The notes under the pieces: generated by a model
The model's input: the letters and a program-made list of their open reading frames with translations, nothing else
Database searches by the model: none
Told to the model about the DNA's origin: nothing
From: Blastocystis hominis
Lineage: Eukaryota > Sar > Bigyra > Opalinata > Blastocystidae
Direction: 5' to 3'
Length of the DNA: 64,000 nucleotides
Assembly (NCBI RefSeq): GCF_000151665.1
Contig: NW_013171865.1
Location: forward strand, 588,001-652,000
Made by a program: the position numbers and the translations under genes
Shown: positions 23,932 to 33,717 of the stretch, piece after piece
How the letters are laid out: every line of letters begins with the position of its first letter
Position numbering within the stretch: position 1 is the first letter of the stretch

Positions 23932-24428
23932 CTATTTGGTGCTCTCTGTATTTGGGGAAGTACTGACTTTTGCTGGTTCTTCTGAATGCTTTCTCATCGC
24001 CAGGTAACTCTGCCAGTCCAAGAACAAAATATGGTTTTGATCCTGCAGTAGCTACAAAGATGAGATGAAATGAATAGATGTAAGTACAAATCGAAAAGTT
24101 TCATCCTGCAACTTATCTAGGTAATACAGACATTGAGGATAACTAGGTTTCATTAGCGGATGGCAATACAAACACAAGATAGCATGCGTATTCTGGCTCT
24201 TTCCAGTACTGTAGATATTTCAAATAGTTCATGAACGCAGGGTCTTCAAAGTACTTGTTGTCTGCCAACCCTATCGATAAGTGGCATCTCCACCCAACCA
24301 CATTTAAGATAATAAATATTCGCTAAGTCCTGAACGAACTCCAAATCAAGCATAAAACGAATTTCCTCATCTGAGTAGTCGCGTCTCTGGATGAAATCCC
24401 GTAGACACACTTGACTTGATGGTTGCAT
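23932..24428 (-). CDS. MED31: Mediator subunit 31
   Basis: Small conserved subunit of the RNA polymerase II Mediator middle module. Splicing of three introns (about 30-36 nt) gives [20 protein letters not shown] joined to [22 protein letters not shown], then [21 protein letters not shown] and a final exon [20 protein letters not shown], which follows the Med31 family almost position by position. Start [12 protein letters not shown] at 24428; TAG at 23932-23934. Short, slightly Thr/Ser-rich C-terminal tail. Confidence 0.92.
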
Positions 24429-24863
24429 GCAAAAAAGAATGAATCACGAAACCTGTGAACTAGTCTATTTTCGATAAACGGAGTATCGAGAAGACTCTAT
24501 GTTTACATAGTTGAGACATTTTGAAAGGTTTAAGTTGGAAATGAAAAGTGCTCCTTCAAGTCGATTTTCTGCTAGAGCGCGCTTTACAAAAAAGCAACAG
24601 TGAGCAGCCAATATAAACTCGATGGATGGTTCAAATACAAGACAGCGGTTTCAAATAGAGAGTCGAAAAAAGACTTCGAAAATGCCCCTTATAAACCGCT
24701 CACTTAATTTCCATCCACTTTATCTCTCAAGAATTGCACTTTACCGCCTATTCATTTTGGAACAGTACGTTATTTTCTAAGTGTTCTGCACGGAGGTGTA
24801 TTTTGAGACGAGTTCGGTCAAATTCTATTTCAATTTGGAGAACATCGGCTAACTTTGATATAG
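24429..24863. other. Divergent promoter region of Med31 and eS19
   Basis: 435 bp between two diverging starts. Moderately AT-rich, no ORF and no element I can name. It must contain both promoters. Confidence 0.5.
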
Positions 24864-25366
24864 ATGGAAAGAATCGATAAGAGTAAGGGAACCACTGCTA
24901 AGGACGTCGAGGCTATGAAGCTGATCAAGGCTTACGCTGAGTACCTCAAGAAGAAGGGAACCGTCTCTCTCCCCAAGCTCCATGACATCATGAGAACCAG
25001 AGTGTTCAGCGAGTACAGTCCGTATGACCCTGACTGGTACTTCATTCGTTGTGGTAGGAACAGGTGCTTTTCGCTGAAGTCTAGCCGCCATTGCTCGCCA
25101 CCTCTACATTCGACCTGATGTGGGCGTAAAGTCTCTTCGTGATGCTTTCGGTGGTCGTCATCGCAACGGAGTTCGTCGTCAGTACCACGATCATGTGGGC
25201 TCTCGCATGAGAAGTGAGTGCTTATGCATAGGCTAACGGAAACATCATCCGTCACTGCCTTCACAACCTGGAAGCTCTGGGACTCGTGGAGGTCGGCAAG
25301 CACGGTGGTCGCAGACTCACCAACGCCGGATACAAGGATCTGGACCTCGTTGCTAGACAGATCTAA
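24864..25366 (+). CDS. RPS19: 40S ribosomal protein eS19
   Basis: MERIDKSKGTTAKDVEAMKLIKAY... is followed by SLPKLHDIMRTRVFSEYSPYDPDWYFIR, AAIARHLYIRPDVGVKSLRDAFGG, RNGVRRQ and HCLHNLEALGLVEVGKHGGRRLTNAG, i.e. full eS19. The first intron (31 nt) splits RC-AAIARHL cleanly. Around 25216-25240 the second junction is odd: the frame demands joining at about NIIRHC, but no GT-AG pair of the usual 30-nt size fits; only an 18-19 nt excision would. TAA encoded. Convergent with eL40. Confidence 0.92.
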
Positions 25367-25402
25367 GTGAGCAGTAGAGCGGGTGCAATATGAACATTGG
25401 GT

Positions 25403-25421
25403 TGTTTGTTTTCAGAAAACA
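25403..25421. terminator. Shared convergent 3'-end element (eS19 / eL40)
   Basis: TGTTTGTTTTCAGAAAACA. The plus motif 25403-25410 is exact; the minus side reads TGTTTTCT (25421-25414), a variant also seen for CZIB. Predicted mRNA ends are about 25 bp apart. Confidence 0.6.
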
Positions 25422-25459
25422 GGGAAGCGGGACTTGAGAGAGATGATAACCATTCACAA

Positions 25460-25894
25460 TTACTTCAGCTTCTTCTTGGGGCGGAGGTGGTTGCTGTGTC
25501 CGCACTTCTTCTTACGGCAGTTGTGCGCACGAAGAGGAAGACGAGCGTAGCACTTACGGCACACCATCTTCTCGCAGTTGTACTTCTTGGCCAGAGCAGC
25601 CAAGGTGGGCTCGATCACTCCTCCAGCCATCTTGAACAGCACTTCAATGGTGGCGGACTCGCTGACTCCGCAGGCGCTGATCGCCTCCGAATCGTCCAGC
25701 TCCTTGCCAGCGAACACAAAACGCTGGTTGTAGTAGTCGATGTTCTCCTTCTCCTGAATCATCTTCTTGACGTTCTCCACGGACTCCGTGGGCTGAACCT
25801 CAAGAGAGACGGTGTTTCCCTACAAGGCGATTAGCATCACTCTCGGAGCAGCAATTCAACAACCTACAGTGACAGTCTTGAAAAAGAGTTGCAT
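25460..25894 (-). CDS. Diverged ubiquitin-like domain fused to 60S protein eL40
   Basis: Two exons: 25868-25894 (MQLFFKTVT) and the rest, separated by a 48-nt intron (25820-25867). The 52-residue eL40 part ([20 protein letters not shown]...[10 protein letters not shown]) is highly conserved with its zinc cysteines. The fused N-terminal domain is exactly 76 residues, ends in Gly-Gly and aligns with ubiquitin without gaps, but is far from it: L8V, K11N, I44V, K63E, R72K, L73M and R74A are visible, while K6, K27, K33, K48 and G75-G76 remain. Ubiquitin itself is nearly invariant in eukaryotes, so this copy behaves more like FUBI on eS30: probably a cleavable chaperone moiety for eL40. The Gly-Gly/Val junction suits a deubiquitinase. 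TAA at 25460-25462. Confidence 0.93.
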
Positions 25895-26083
25895 GCTGGT
25901 TACAAAGACTCTCGAGTAACACTTTCTGAAAAAGTCACAAAACTATTTTTCTTATTCCTCCTCACAATTCTCATTTCACCTCTTTTTACAACAGATAGAT
26001 TGCATTGCATCAGATTCCAAATAGTTTGAGAAGACAAAATACACCTTTCAACTCACAGAGAGCGCTGATTAGTCATTCATTTC

Positions 26084-26635
26084 ATGCCTACCTTTAATCT
26101 AATATTGAAAGCTGAGCTAGAAAACGTAGAATCGATTTCTGCGTCGGACAGTACCGTCTGGCCGATGAAAATCGAGTGCACGCGTTGTCAGACCGTAAGT
26201 CCCAATCTCCTCTATGTTTCTGCGGAGGAGTCGGTCGAGATCCCAGGCGCGAGAGGGGAATGCAACTGTTTGTACACTTGCAAAGAGTAATTCGTTGTTT
26301 CTGCTTTATTCCCAGGTGCCGTCAAGCTATCCGAATTGATGTCACGAAGAAGTCGCTGACTCCATATACTGAATCTGAAAAGCCTTGCAAAATTGTCTCG
26401 TTTGAGGTTCGAGGCGGCACTCCTTGTGAATTTGAGCCCAGCGTATTTGCAAAATCATGCAATTCCTATCTAGGATGGATTCACGATCACTTCAACAGGA
26501 GGGGCGGAATTCAAGCAAGTTGATTTGCACGAAGATTTTGCTGACTATGATGGTTTGAGTTTTGCATGTCTATCACAGCTAGAGGATGCGGGAGAGGCGG
26601 TCTCGGTAATGAACGTGGAGTGGAAGTTTGAGTAA
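26084..26635 (+). CDS. CZIB: CXXC zinc-binding protein (DUF866, CZIB/C1orf123 family)
   Basis: MPTFNLILKAELENVESI starts a DUF866 protein. Two CXXC pairs are visible, CTRC and CKEC (the second formed across an intron), expected to bind one zinc. Four introns of about 26-33 nt; the last one (gtttgag...gctag) restores DYDEDAGEAVSVMNVEWKFE, the conserved end of the family. Function of the family is not established; human CZIB has been linked to a copper-chaperone role, which I only note. TAA at 26633-26635. Convergent with the RNR gene. Confidence 0.88.
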
Positions 26636-26642
26636 ACCACGC

Positions 26643-26660
26643 TGTTTTCTGAAACAAACA
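26643..26660. terminator. Shared convergent 3'-end element (CZIB / class II RNR)
   Basis: TGTTTTCTGAAACAAACA. Minus motif 26653-26660 exact; plus side is the variant TGTTTTCT (26643-26650), 7 nt after the CZIB TAA, the same spacing as for the ABC transporter. Confidence 0.6.
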
Positions 26661-26674
26661 CGACATAGCACAAA

Positions 26675-28846
26675 CTAGTCAGCCTTGTACTGGCCCGTCA
26701 TATTCAGATCCGACTGATCCGCATCACAAAAGTTACATTCTCTAGCATTGCACAATTTCTCCTCCACCTCCAAACTCTCCCCGTTCGACACTCTTCCCTC
26801 CGTTTCTCCGGGTATCACGACCTCATCCACGACATCCCAGTTGATGGGCTTCAGGTCCTTCACCATGGCCTCATACGTCTCCTTATCGATCTTCTCATAC
26901 GGCATTTGCGGGAACATATCGAGCTTCACGCGCGGGAGCATCGCGACGCCCTTCAGCTGGTACTGGAAGAAGTCCAAGCACTTGGTGATCTTGGAGCTTT
27001 CCGTCTCCGGATTGAACGAGATCGTGCAGGACACCTGATTGTCCGCCCAATACCGCTGCAAAAACGCCGCCAGCGAGAACTGCTCGAAGATCGACACGTC
27101 CTCCTGCACCGTGATGTTCTCCCCCGCGCACGCCGGGAACGACACCACCACCATCGTCTTCTCCTGCCCCACGCACGGCTCGATGTGGTACCCCGCCTGC
27201 CGCAGCGCGGGCAGCATGTCCGAGTCCGCCTGGAACCGCACGCGGCGGATGTAATACTTCCCCAGCGGATAGTGCATGCCCGGCGTGGCGCCCGCCAGCA
27301 GCGAGACGGTACCCGACGGCTTCACCGACGTGGTCTTGATGGACTTCGGCACGCACAACCACTCGCTGTAGACCTCGTCCCAGTGCTGCACGGTCTGGTA
27401 GCCCGCGTCCAGCCACTGCCGCAGCTCCTCCAGATTGTGGCTGGCGAGGAACTGCGCGATCCCGCTCACCGAGCAGCCGATCCGCCGGTTCCGCAGCATC
27501 ACGCGGTTGGTCTGCGCCCAGTGCGTTCGCCCGAGCGTGACCGTCTTGGCGTAGAGATACGCGAACTTGAGCGTGCGCTGGAACTCTTTGAGCGACGCGT
27601 GCCGCGCGGGGAACGTCTCGACGAGGCAGCACAGCTCGTACGACTCCAGCGACTGCTCCAGACACGGGTTCCCGCCCTTCACTCTACGCATCAGCCTCGC
27701 TGCCCGCGGCCCACTTGATGTCTTTGTCGTTCCGCGGATCGCACATTCGTCCGTAGTGGCGCATGTTCTCCAGCCAGGCCAGGCCAGGCTCGCCGCTTTT
27801 CGCCACATGCTCCGCGATCGAGGAGTAATCCATCCCGATCTCCGCGAAGATGCTGTTGTTGGAGGTCCACCCGTAATCCGCGCGATGCGGGTTCTTCTCA
27901 TAGTCTTTCAGGTCCAAGAACTCGGTGTCTCCCACTTCGCCGAACGCGATTTCAGCGGCTCGGATGTTGCCGATGCCAATCACGCAGCGACCAATCAGAT
28001 TAAAGATATCCGTGATCGTCGTCGAGCTGATCTTCGAACCGATCTGCTTGTCCAGCGTCTCGCGGAGCTTCTTGTGCAGCTCGATGAGAGGATCCGGACC
28101 GCTGCTCTTCCCTCCATACGTCTTGAGCTCCTCGCCGGGCTTTCGAATGTGGCTGTAATCGAACACGATCGCGGGCGTCTTCACGCCGTCCTCGCCGAAA
28201 TAGCTCTGCAACAGCGTCCCCACCGACTGGACCCAGCCTTCACGGCTGTCCTCGATCACGTAGTCAATTGGGGGTTGGGTGGTATCAGGACCCTACAAAA
28301 ATCATTAGAAAAAAGCGAAATGTACCAAGATCGTTAGTTTTCCAGCGCCTTTCGTGTCAAAACCCACACCCACACCGAGCATCGTGGCATCCATCAGAAA
28401 CTCAAATGGAAGAGAAAGGTCCTGGTCCAGAGTTTCCGTGGAGACGAACGCGCAATTGTTGAGCGCAGCAGCGAGATTCTTTTGGTGGACCTACCGGTAA
28501 CACCTACCACATACAGGCTTACAATGTTTGTTCCCATGCAATAGAGACCGCGACCTGGAGGCAAAAACTTCATGTTGAAGATTAAATCATACATTTCTTG
28601 TGCTGAGCGTTGTCCCTGGTCATTGTTCCATCCCAATTGGTTCATATTGATATGGTTCATTTGAATTGAGTACGTTCCCTCCACAACACGGCGGACAGTT
28701 TGGTACCACTTCTCTCGGACACCATTGATCACTCTGGAATAGGTACGACGATAAATCGTCTCGCCTAAACCGTTAAAACCGAAGGGAGGCGTCTTCGTTT
28801 TATATTGGTCCACAAATGCATCGTCTAGCTTGAACGAGTACTGCAT
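26675..28846 (-). CDS. rtpR: Class II (adenosylcobalamin-dependent) ribonucleoside-triphosphate reductase
   Basis: Monomeric B12-dependent reductase making dNTPs, of the Lactobacillus leichmannii RTPR type. Start MQYSFKLDDAF; TYSRVINGVREKWYQTVRRVVEG and LPPGRGLYCMGTNI match the N-terminal domain. A 32-nt intron then leads to HQKNLAAALNNCAFVSTE with the NNC active-site cysteine, GVGVGFD, the catalytic region spliced by a 31-nt intron to KGGNPCLEQSLES, then NRRIGCSVSGIAQF, VKPSGTVSLLAGATPGMHY and the C-terminal redox pair CNARECNFCD. Three introns show that it is a genuine nuclear gene and not contamination. Needs no oxygen, so it suits an anaerobe but requires cobalamin. Patchy in eukaryotes; bacterial origin is plausible. 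TAG encoded. Head-to-head with the GT4 gene, 133 bp between starts. Confidence 0.93.
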
Positions 28847-28979
28847 TTCCTGTATTGAATTCAAATTTTGATGTCTTTGATTCTATCAAAAAGCCCGCGA
28901 AAATTTGGGTCATGGCGCCCAACTTTTATTAGGACCGTGCCAGACCTATCTGACCATATTCCATCCTATTGATATTTTG

Positions 28980-30559
28980 ATGGATACAAACCGCATTCTA
29001 CAGATCGCAGCCTATCTTTGCTTTTTCTATATCGTACTGTTTATGTACGGGCTTTTTCTCGTTTTCAGCGGATAGAGGCAGGCTCAAGTTTCCGGATGTT
29101 GAAAGCTACTCTACAAAGCACAACCAGCACATCTCTGTAGTCTTGTGGATCATTTTTTGAACCACAGGTTTTTTGGAACGCCCCGTTTCTTAGTGGAGGT
29201 GGCTACTGCTCGGAGGCAACGTCTCTCGTGTCTTCTCTTGAAAAGCAAGGATTCGACGTTCACTTACAGCAAGTGAGTTTCCCCAAATGTTTATATAATC
29301 TGCAGCATGGAGATGGAGTGAGCCAGGGTTATTTATCCGCTCTTTCATATGAAGTCGTTTTTTGTGTTTGATTTTAGGGTAGGATCAGTCTATGCTGTGG
29401 AGACTGCTGAATAAGGATCGGGATGATCGGAATCGCATCACCATTGAAGTGTGCCACAGCGAGCCGGGCGCCTGGAAGCCAGCTGCATTTGACACGAGCG
29501 ACTGCCCGCAGTTCTCCAAATCCGTTTCCTATCACGTTGGTCGAACCATGTTTGAAACCGATCGTCTTCCGAAGGGATGGAAGAAGAAAATGAATCGAAT
29601 GGACGAAATCTGGGTGCCTTCCGACTTCCTGAAATCCATCTTTGAGAGAGAGGGCGTAAAGAACGTTCGAGTGGTTGGAGAGTCTGTAAACACTCATTTC
29701 TTCCGCCCGATCGTGTCGGTTCGCAAAGATGCAACGCTCCCTCTCTCCCAAGATCCCGAAAACACATACAATCTCACGCGAGCCTACATATTCGACACTG
29801 TTTTCGAGCGCCACCCTCTCCATGGCTATGCTTCCACCGTTTTTCTGTCCATTTTCAAATGGGAGTTTCGAAAAGGGTGGGATATTTTGTTAAACGTTTA
29901 TTTCGACTCGTTCTCCAAGAACGATCCTGTTTCTTTGTTTATCATCACGCAAGAGTATCATTCGGATGGAGATTCTGTGGATGATCAAGTCCAGGACTTC
30001 ATTCGCACACATTGGGCACACAAGGCTTCCTCGCTTCCCCATTTTAAAATCGTTACGACGCTCGCACCGCAATTGTTCCTTCCCTACTTTTACAACTTCG
30101 TAGCACATCATCAACCCTTCGAATTCTAGGCGAGCGCTGTGGTTCTCCCAACACGAGGAGAGGGCTGGGGGCGTGTTGCGCAGGAAGCCATGAGCTGTGG
30201 GGGTGTTGTGATCACAACAGGATACGGAGGTCCGCTCACCTTTCTGAATGCGAACAACAGTTTTCCCATTCCGGTCGGCCGATTCGTTTGCTTTTGCTTT
30301 TGCTTTTTTTACGATGCAGACTACCATCCAGGAGGGCCCGTTCCGAGGACATCAGCTGGTGGAACCGGATCGAGCAGAGTTAGCGCGAATGATGCGTTTG
30401 GTTGTTCAGAATCCAGAGGAGCTGAATGAAATCCGGAGAGAAGCTCGCGAATCGATGGTGCGTCAGTACTCGGAGGAAGCGATGGGTAAAGTTCTGGAAG
30501 CTGAATTGCTGAGGATCGAGAGTGTAATTTTAGGCAGAGAATTGGAGAAGGAACTGTAG
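28980..30559 (+). CDS. Membrane-anchored GT4-like glycosyltransferase
   Basis: Start MDTNRILQIAAYLCFFYIVLF gives an N-terminal signal anchor. Splicing of about six introns (29-50 nt) yields KHNQHISVFWNAPFLSGGGY (GGGY nucleotide-binding loop of GT-B enzymes), CHSEPGAWKP, DEIWVPSDFLKSIF, SVNTHFF, and the C-terminal donor-site region LPTRGEGWGRVAQEAMSCGG ... TTGYGG with the E-x7-E-like arrangement. The final exons TIQEGPFRGHQLVEP to ELEKEL end with TAG at 30557-30559. Predicted type II Golgi/ER enzyme using a nucleotide sugar. Sugar and acceptor cannot be told. Confidence 0.85.
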
Positions 30560-30623
30560 CTGTGAGTTTTTATGTGTTCTGAAATCGACGGAATTTTGGG
30601 TTTTTGTGTGTTTTCAAATCGTT

Positions 30624-30631
30624 TGTTTGTT
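30624..30631 (+). terminator. TGTTTGTT 3'-end motif of the GT4 gene
   Basis: Exact motif 64 nt after the TAG. The PDK1 start codon follows only 4 nt later (30636). Confidence 0.75.
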
Positions 30632-30635
30632 CTAT

Positions 30636-32819
30636 ATGCATGGAGAGCCAACGGTCGCATGTAGCTGTGATAGGATGAGGTAACAAGTAGAAGATAGGAC
30701 TTGACAGCTTTATAATTGGGGAACAATTGGGAGAAGGCGCGTACTCCAAAGTAGCAGTGTTTTCCGACCCTCTAGCTGTTTAGGTGTATATCTGCAAAAA
30801 GAAAGACGATAACCAGCTGTACGCTGTGAAGATCGTTAACAAGAACTTTATCCAAAAGGTTCGATGTGGAGTTCGCTTGTCCATGGTGTAGGAAGGAAAA
30901 GTCAGGTCCGTAATGGCCGAACGTGACGCATTGCTCCGTTTTAAGCATCCGTTCTTCACCCGACTTCACTACTCTTTTCAAGTCGGATCATTTTTTATTT
31001 CTTTACTGTAGGACCCCGAGAATCTTTATTTCGTCGTTCAGTATTGCTCAGGAGGGGATTTAGCAACGATGATCAAGTCGTTCTTCCCTTTTTTTTTCTA
31101 TCTCCAAGAGACTATCGGAACAAGGGACAGCGCTGCCCCCTTCCCATCGTCCAGTTTTACGCCGCGGAAGTAATTATTCCCGTTTCTCTGTTTCCCCAGA
31201 TTTCCCTCGCGCTCGACTACCTCAGCAACGTCCAGCACGCGGTACACCGCGACCTCAAGCCCGAAAACATCCTTCTTCAGGACACCGGGCACATCGCGCT
31301 CACCGACTTCGGCACCGTTCTATTCCTCAGCGAGGTCCGTTCCGACGCAGACCTCCCTCCCACCGACGCCTCCGCTCCGGCTCCAGCTTCGGCTCCGGCT
31401 TCGGCTCCGGCTTCGGCTCCGGCTTCGGCCAGCGACGTTTCGTCCAAGCGTGGTCGAGGATACACGTTCTGCGGGTCGAGTTCGTACATCTCTCCGGAAG
31501 TGCTGGACGGCGGGTTGGCGTCGCCCGCTTCGGACTTGTGGGCTCTGGGCTGCATCGTGTACCAGCTCCTCACGGGGTCCGTGCTGTTCGCAGAAGAGAA
31601 TGAGTGGGGCTGAGGGCGCGGGACGACGCGTAGCTATCTGATCTTCGAGAAAATCGCCGCGTTTGCACCCGAATCCATGGAGTTCCCCGCGTTTGTGGAG
31701 GAATCCGCGCGCGTAGACCCGCTAAAAACCTTCGAACGTAGGACCTCATTCGACGGCTCCTCGCCAAGACGCCGCAGAAGCGGCTGGGCGCCACCAACAC
31801 CGCGGAGCTGCTGGTACGAGCTGCGAATTCGATCGAACGCAGAGCCATCCCTTCTTCCAAGGCATCGATTTCGCGGCGCTTCCCTCCATTGCCGCGCCCT
31901 ACCGCCCTCCTCTCCGCTCCCTTCCCTCCTTCTCGGTTTCCACGTTTCCACGTTTCCACGTTGTAGCCGATCGATGATTCCTTCGAGGCGTCGCTCGCCG
32001 AAGACATCCTCGTTATGGCGGGAAAACTCCCCGCCGCCAACGCCCGGACCGTTCTCGAGTCTTCCCCCGCGGAACCTTCCTCCCATCCCCCCGTTTCCAC
32101 GGTTTCCACTGTTTCCACGCACTCTGCCACATCCACCACACCTCTCCTCCCTCCCTCCTCCCATCCCCCCGTTTCCACGGTTTCTACAGTTTCCACGGTT
32201 TCCACGGTTCCGCAGGAAGGGTCGAAGGGGAGCAGGAAGGCGCCGTCGAAGGCGGGGAACGCGCAGATGGGTCTGGTTCCGATCGACAAAATCAACTGGA
32301 ATCTGCTGCCGGTAAGTCCGGAGCAGCGGCGCCAGCAGGCCTTCACGGCGGTGGACGGGATGGCGACGCCGAGTCCCTCGCTGGGAGGAGACTCGTTGAA
32401 GAAGAAGAGTAGGGGAAACGGGGAAATGGGGAACTAGTTCAACATCGATTTCTGGACACTTCGGAGGAGATTTTGTATAATGGAGTGTTGCTGCGAGGGA
32501 GATGCTTCGGGACCGGGAAATGCTTCGTAGAAACGGGGAAACCGAGTTAGGGATAGATGTTTTTGACGACAAAACCGCGGTTGTTTTGTTTTAGTGCGAG
32601 GAGTGGAAAGCTGGAGCTGAATATTGGTATTAAAGAGATAGCGAATGTAAAATATGTGACTGATAAGAGCTTTTCTTTTGAAGATATTGTAGTTAGGAAG
32701 CAGACAGGGGATCATGTCTAGAATAATAAGACTTACTATTTCCGCGCCGCTCATGGGGATGTCAAGATGTGGGTTGATACGATAAACTCTATGATTCATT
32801 ATGTGAATGGAGAAATGTG
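30636..32819 (+). CDS. PDK1-like AGC protein kinase with PH domain; stop made by polyadenylation
   Basis: 3-phosphoinositide-dependent kinase homologue. Exon 1 (MHGEPT) splices to KIGLDSFIIGEQLGEGAYSK (Gly loop), then YAVKIVNKNFIQK (catalytic Lys), HRDLKPENILL, TDFGT, activation segment GYTFCGSSSYISPEV, SDLWALGCIVYQLLTG, and YLIFEKI after a 30-nt intron. Unlike other PDK1s, the activation segment contains an Ala/Ser/Pro-rich insert (about 31330-31440). A low-complexity Val-Ser-Thr linker (about 32080-32210) leads to a C-terminal PH domain (AAHGDVKMWVDTINSMIH). No encoded stop before the motif: TG at 32818-32819 plus a tail A gives TGA, 3 nt before TGTTTGTT. Expected to phosphorylate AGC kinases at membranes. 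Confidence 0.88.
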
Positions 32820-32822
32820 CAA

Positions 32823-32830
32823 TGTTTGTT
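32823..32830 (+). terminator. TGTTTGTT 3'-end motif of PDK1
   Basis: Exact motif. Cleavage 3 nt upstream creates TGA, 4 nt upstream creates TAA, so either cut gives a stop. Confidence 0.85.
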
Positions 32831-32844
32831 AGTACGAAATTGGA

Positions 32845-33713
32845 ATGAGTGAAGAACCAGAGAATTATTTCTTTGCGGAACGTGTATCTGCATTTTGCAG
32901 TTCCCCTAGCCCAATAGATCCTTCCTGGAAAAACTCTTGATGTGGCACTGATTTGCCGATCCTTGAAGTTGACAAGTGTTTGGATGTTATTTCTTGTTGA
33001 AGCATAGGTTGCTCTTTCTGCTTTACCCAAGAGCAAGAGTATTGTGTGTGTAAAAGCCACAGTGGAAGATAAAACAATCCCGATTGCCTATCTATCAAGA
33101 AGTAGACTAATTTGTTATTAGATTCATGTAGAAAGGCCGCAGCAGTGTGTCAACATCGAGTTAAAGCCTCAACAAATGTCGATTTCGCTTCAATCTACGG
33201 GAGATCTTCCTGTTGATATAATCGGATACGTTCATGATGTCGATGTAGCAAGTTTGGCAGCCATTCGAAAACAAATCATGACCTCACCTCCGAGCGGACC
33301 TTCGTTTGATCCTTTTGATGTAAGTGGATTCAGCCAACTTGGAGAATACATCCGATTTAAAGATGTGAAAATCGGCTCTGGACTGGTTCCAATGCGTGGC
33401 CAAACTGTCCTTTTATCCTATAAATTGAAGCTGCCTAGTGGAGAAGAGATCAATTCGGATATAAAAGCGGATCGTTCTCACCTTCCCATAAAACGAAAAA
33501 TACCTGTTGCGGTGGCTAAAGTGTGTCCCGGGGTAGACAAAGCTCTACGGAGTACTCTTTACAAAAAGAATTGAGTCGTAGCGATGAGAGAGGGGGGAGA
33601 GAGAATTGTCGTCATTCGTCCTGAAAATGGATACGGGGAAAAGGGGTATGCGAAAGCAGGGATTCCACCAAATGCTACGTTTCTCATAGATATTAAACTT
33701 GTGAAGTGCTTGT
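32845..33713 (+). CDS. Nucleoplasmin-like/FKBP-type protein; stop made by polyadenylation
   Basis: Start MSEEPENYFFAER splices over a 34-nt intron to ILPGKTLDVALICRS, the opening of a nucleoplasmin-like (NPL) domain as in nuclear FKBP39/46-type proteins; IVCVKATVEDKTIPIAYLSR continues it, but the intron between about 32950 and 33020 is not resolved. The C-terminal FKBP domain reads KIGSGLVPMRGQTVLLSY ... GGERIVVIRPENGYG ... GIPPNATFLIDIKLVK. Compared with FKBP12 several pocket residues differ (F36 to I, D37 to N, W59 to V, F99 to I), so isomerase activity is doubtful; a histone-chaperone role is inferred from the family. The last base T (33713) plus tail AA makes TAA, 4 nt before the motif. 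Confidence 0.82.
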
Positions 33714-33717
33714 CTTT

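Noticed and set aside
32434-33060. 208-codon minus-strand ORF overlapping the PDK1 3' end and FKBP 5' end
   Set aside because: Crosses two genes identified on the other strand and matches nothing known.
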